A DNA stretch of 64,000 nucleotides from Lachnoclostridium sp. An169 (GTDB lineage: Bacteria; Bacillota; Clostridia; Lachnospirales; Lachnospiraceae), in contig NZ_NFKT01000001.1 of assembly GCF_002160525.1 (NCBI RefSeq), positions 280,525 through 344,524 on the forward strand, written 5' to 3'. Each line of letters begins with the position of its first letter. Position 1 is the stretch's first letter. Of this stretch, positions 61,982 through 64,000 are shown one piece after another. The notes below the pieces were generated by a model that was given only the letters and a program-made list of their open reading frames with translations, was not told where the DNA came from and ran no database searches. The translations under genes were made by a program, and so were the position numbers.

Positions 61982-62064
61982 GATATACGGTCACTTTTTA
62001 ATTTGCTTTTTAATACGTGGCGCTTCTGTCGGAAAAGAAACAAAAACGTATGCCTGGCGAAAAC

Positions 62065-62099
62065 GGCGCCACTCTTTCCGGTGGGGAGTGGCAACGCCT
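62065..62099. other. Hairpin in a gene-free stretch
   Basis: The 380 bases between the GPP34-like and methyltransferase starts hold no gene. Besides the two promoters there is a stable hairpin, with GCCACTC (62068-62074) facing GAGTGGC (62086-62092) and outer GGCG/CGCC. Its role is unknown. Confidence 0.4.
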
Positions 62100-62121
62100 T
62101 ATAAATAGTAAAAGGAGTCTC

Positions 62122-62150
62122 TTGACAAGTTAGTTAATACTAACTACAAT
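62122..62150 (+). promoter_or_regulatory. Methyltransferase promoter with operator-like spacer
   Basis: TTGACA (62122-62127) and TACAAT (62145-62150) are 17 bases apart. The spacer holds the perfect dyad GTTAGT-TAAT-ACTAAC (62129-62144), a likely repressor site. Confidence 0.7.
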
Positions 62151-62270
62151 AAGATTATAAGAACCCGTTTGAGTTATATGATATTCTGTGGGAGTAGCAA
62201 TGAAAAAGTATAAGCTAATGAAACTATGGTAACAGGAATTAAATTTGTTGAAGAGGAAAGAAGGGAAGCG

Positions 62271-63089
62271 ATGTCTGATCGACAGGGAAAATCTCAAAAA
62301 GTGATCCGGCTTGGCACTCACGGTGAGGACTACGGGAGCTGGATGTCAAGTCCGGTGTTTTATATGGTTGGCGGGCTGACGTCCCTGGCAGCGCTGCTGG
62401 CGGTACTGTCATTTGCCGTGTTCCATATTTTTGTGCCGGGTATTCTGTTTGTAATCATCGTGGCCGGGCTTCTGGCGCTCCTTGGCTGGATCACATGGAT
62501 TCGGCGGCAGTATGCCTTTGATGGCGGCAGGATTATGGAGCGGGTGCATCAGACTATCCTGTCCCATATGGATTATGATGGCAAAGGAACACTGCTGGAC
62601 GTAGGCTGCGGCTCCGGGGCATTATCTATCCGGGCAGCGCTCACATGGCGGGAAACAAAGGTTGTTGGAATCGATTATTGGGCGGCAGTTTACAACTACA
62701 GTCAGGCTCTTTGCGAGAAAAACGCTGCCAGTGAAGGGGCGGGGGACCGGTGTACCTTTTGCCGTGGCGATGCCAATAAGCTGGATTTCCCGGATGAATC
62801 TTTTGACGCTGTGGTGAGCAATTATGTGTATCACAATATTACCGGAGCGGATAAACGGGAACTGCTGTTGGAGACTCTGCGGGTGCTGAAAAAGGGCGGC
62901 GTCTTTGCCCTCAACGATGAGATGAAGCCGGGAATGTACGGGGATATGGAGGCGTTTGCCCAAAAACTTCGGGATATGGGATATGAGGAAGTGCGCCTCA
63001 TTGACACCGCAAAAGAGGTATTTGGCTCACACCGCCGGGCTGCCATGATGATGCTTGGAGAGTCACGGATGTTAGTGGGCAGAAAGTGA
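62271..63089 (+). CDS. Membrane-anchored class I SAM methyltransferase
   Basis: The 272-residue protein has two N-terminal hydrophobic helices (about 35-55 and 60-82), then a Rossmann methyltransferase domain: LLDVGCGSGALSIRA near residue 106, VVGIDYW, FCRGDANKLDFPDESFDAV and a post-motif LRVLKKGGVFALNDEMKPG. A membrane substrate such as a lipid or quinone is possible. AAGGGAAG precedes ATG 62271; an in-frame ATG at 62226 adds only charged residues. A regulated promoter drives it. Confidence 0.83.
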   Translation: MSDRQGKSQKVIRLGTHGEDYGSWMSSPVFYMVGGLTSLAALLAVLSFAVFHIFVPGILFVIIVAGLLALLGWITWIRRQYAFDGGRIMERVHQTILSHMDYDGKGTLLDVGCGSGALSIRAALTWRETKVVGIDYWAAVYNYSQALCEKNAASEGAGDRCTFCRGDANKLDFPDESFDAVVSNYVYHNITGADKRELLLETLRVLKKGGVFALNDEMKPGMYGDMEAFAQKLRDMGYEEVRLIDTAKEVFGSHRRAAMMMLGESRMLVGRK

Positions 63090-63291
63090 GATGGAACAAG
63101 GCATGGCTCTTGGCCTGCCCGCCTGCCTTGCGGTGGGAACGCTGACAGCTATTTTCTGACATTTGCCCTGAAAATTTTATATCGGAATAAATATGTAAAA
63201 AAAATGGATATTGCTCCGAAATGGGAACATAATATTGGTATTAGGGATAATATGTGCTAAAAAGAGAACACTAACAGGGAGGTGATTTTCA

Positions 63292-63790
63292 TTGGTACAA
63301 CGGAAAGAGTATTTAGATCAGCTCATAAGCTGGAAAGATGAACAGGTAATCAAAGTGGTCACAGGTATCCGGCGCTGCGGAAAATCTACACTTTTGATGC
63401 AGTTTCAGCAATGGCTGAAGGAAAACAGGGTCACACAGGAGCAAATCGTTTCCGTCAACTTTGAGGAACTGGAGTACGAAGATCTGCTGGATTACAAGAA
63501 GCTCCATCAGTATCTGAAAGAACGTCTGGTCAGCGGAAAAATCACGTATATTTTTCTCGATGAAATTCAGAAAGTGCCTTCCTTTGAAAAGGTTGTAGAC
63601 AGTTTATATGTAAAGCCCAATGTGGATCTCTATTAGCAACACTTTTGACAGGCAGGCATGTGGAGATCAAAATGCTTCCACTATCTCTCCGGGAGTTTCT
63701 TTCCATGACAGGTTTAGAACCGGAACAGAGATTTCCTGAATATTTAACTAATGTTAAGCAAGAATTCCCCCAACCTCTGCAGGTGGCGGG
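63292..63790 (+). pseudogene. AAA_14/DUF4143-type ATPase, broken
   Basis: The frame from TTG 63292 (GGGAGG upstream) gives the N-terminal AAA domain: VVTGIRRCGKSTLLMQFQQW with Walker A near residue 27, and ITYIFLDEIQKVPSFEKVV with Walker B. It stops at 63636. The family sequence resumes in another frame: LATLLTGRHVEIKMLPLSFR, then FREFLSMTGLEP, ending at TAA about 63790. A short deletion lies at the stop and the C-terminal DUF4143 part is gone. It is therefore a remnant, next to an insertion element. Confidence 0.78.
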
Positions 63791-63846
63791 ATAAATTGCC
63801 ATTATTATTTGAATATTTTGATTTTTTCTCACTTGTAAAAGAACAC

Positions 63847-63875
63847 TTGTTCCCCTTCTGGGGATGTGATATAAT
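63847..63875 (+). promoter_or_regulatory. Promoter and left-end hairpin of the IS200/IS605 element
   Basis: TTGTTC (63847-63852) and TATAAT (63870-63875) are 17 bases apart with a TG extension. The spacer carries CCCC (63852-63855) and GGGG (63860-63863), a small hairpin like those at IS200/IS605 ends. Confidence 0.5.
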
Positions 63876-63909
63876 ATGATCAGTCGAAATGCGAAAGGAT
63901 CTGATTATA

Positions 63910-64000
63910 TTGAGAAATATGGATCATAATGCACATTCAGTTTTTCTTCTTTATTATCATCTCATAATGGTCGTAAAGTATCGCCGAAAAGTGATTGATG
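63910..64000 (+). mobile_element. tnpA: IS200/IS605 family transposase TnpA (3' end outside window)
   Basis: The frame opens with TTG 63910 or ATG 63919 and continues beyond the window. Its first residues DHNAHSVFLLYYHLIMVVKY and RRKVID match the start of Y1-type TnpA transposases, whose HUH motif would come later. AAAGGAT lies 9 bases before TTG 63910. Such elements move as single-stranded DNA and have hairpin ends rather than inverted repeats. It borders the broken ATPase gene. Confidence 0.85.

Noticed and set aside
1..64000. tRNA or rRNA genes
   Set aside because: I looked through the gene-free stretches and recognised no tRNA cloverleaf or rRNA segment. Only rnpB is a clear RNA gene. 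A covariance-model scan would settle this.

Overview
The window looks like a chromosomal segment of a spore-forming, anaerobic member of the Bacillota, most likely a Lachnospiraceae-type gut Clostridium. Supporting signs are spoIVA directly after der-plsY-gpsA, a class A RNase P RNA, pyrB with a zinc-binding pyrI, a NifU-like/GGGtGRT gene pair, several families common in Lachnospiraceae (DUF512, DUF1653, DUF6070-like, CmpB-type) and strong AGGAGG-type ribosome binding sites. No species can be named from the sequence alone.

Layout. 1-9136: a housekeeping run, all on the plus strand: plsX (5' end missing), acpP, rnc, smc, ftsY, ilvA, a DUF1653 protein and uppP. 9137-17730: an accessory block with a MATE transporter remnant, an esterase, an ECF sigma/anti-sigma pair (minus strand), a DUF6070-like protein joined to the end of a BlaR1 sensor behind two BlaI-type operators, and a TetR regulator divergent from two carbohydrate esterases. 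17768-32377: core genes again: prs, a DUF512 protein, der, plsY, gpsA, spoIVA, a palindrome-rich intergenic element, pnp, mtaD, a MogA-like protein, a metallo-hydrolase, rnhA, rnpB, DAHP synthase and convergent pyrB-pyrI. 32432-45652: a nitroreductase, a CmpB-type membrane protein, pheA, a DUF815 ATPase with a lipoprotein, rqcH, yicC-gmk-rpoZ, rimO-pgsA-cinA, a VOC protein and the NifU-like/GGGtGRT pair. 45818-57232: a GGDEF protein with an ECF-S-like membrane sensor, a flavodoxin-type reductase, a small HTH protein, an SPFH protein with an Arc-like partner, an aldo/keto reductase, a degenerate tyrosine recombinase, mtnA, and an operon of glycosyltransferase, permuted papain-like enzyme and flippase-like membrane protein. 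57349-64000: a more AT-rich accessory end with a second ECF sigma/anti-sigma pair, an AraC regulator with a broken EamA transporter, a DUF2000 protein, a MerR/GPP34-like pair, a membrane-anchored methyltransferase, a broken AAA ATPase and the start of an IS200/IS605 transposase.

How the genes work together. plsX, acpP, plsY, gpsA and pgsA cover phospholipid precursor synthesis. smc, ftsY, der, rnc, rnpB, rimO, gmk, rpoZ and rqcH cover chromosome, secretion, RNA and ribosome functions. pyrBI, prs, aroF and pheA feed nucleotide and aromatic synthesis. pnp, mtaD and mtnA could together form a deaminating methylthioadenosine salvage route. The least explained parts are the BlaR1-tail chimera, the NifU-like/GGGtGRT operon, the sensor-GGDEF fusion, the degenerate recombinase next to an inverted repeat, the glycosyltransferase/papain/flippase operon and the MerR/GPP34-like operon.
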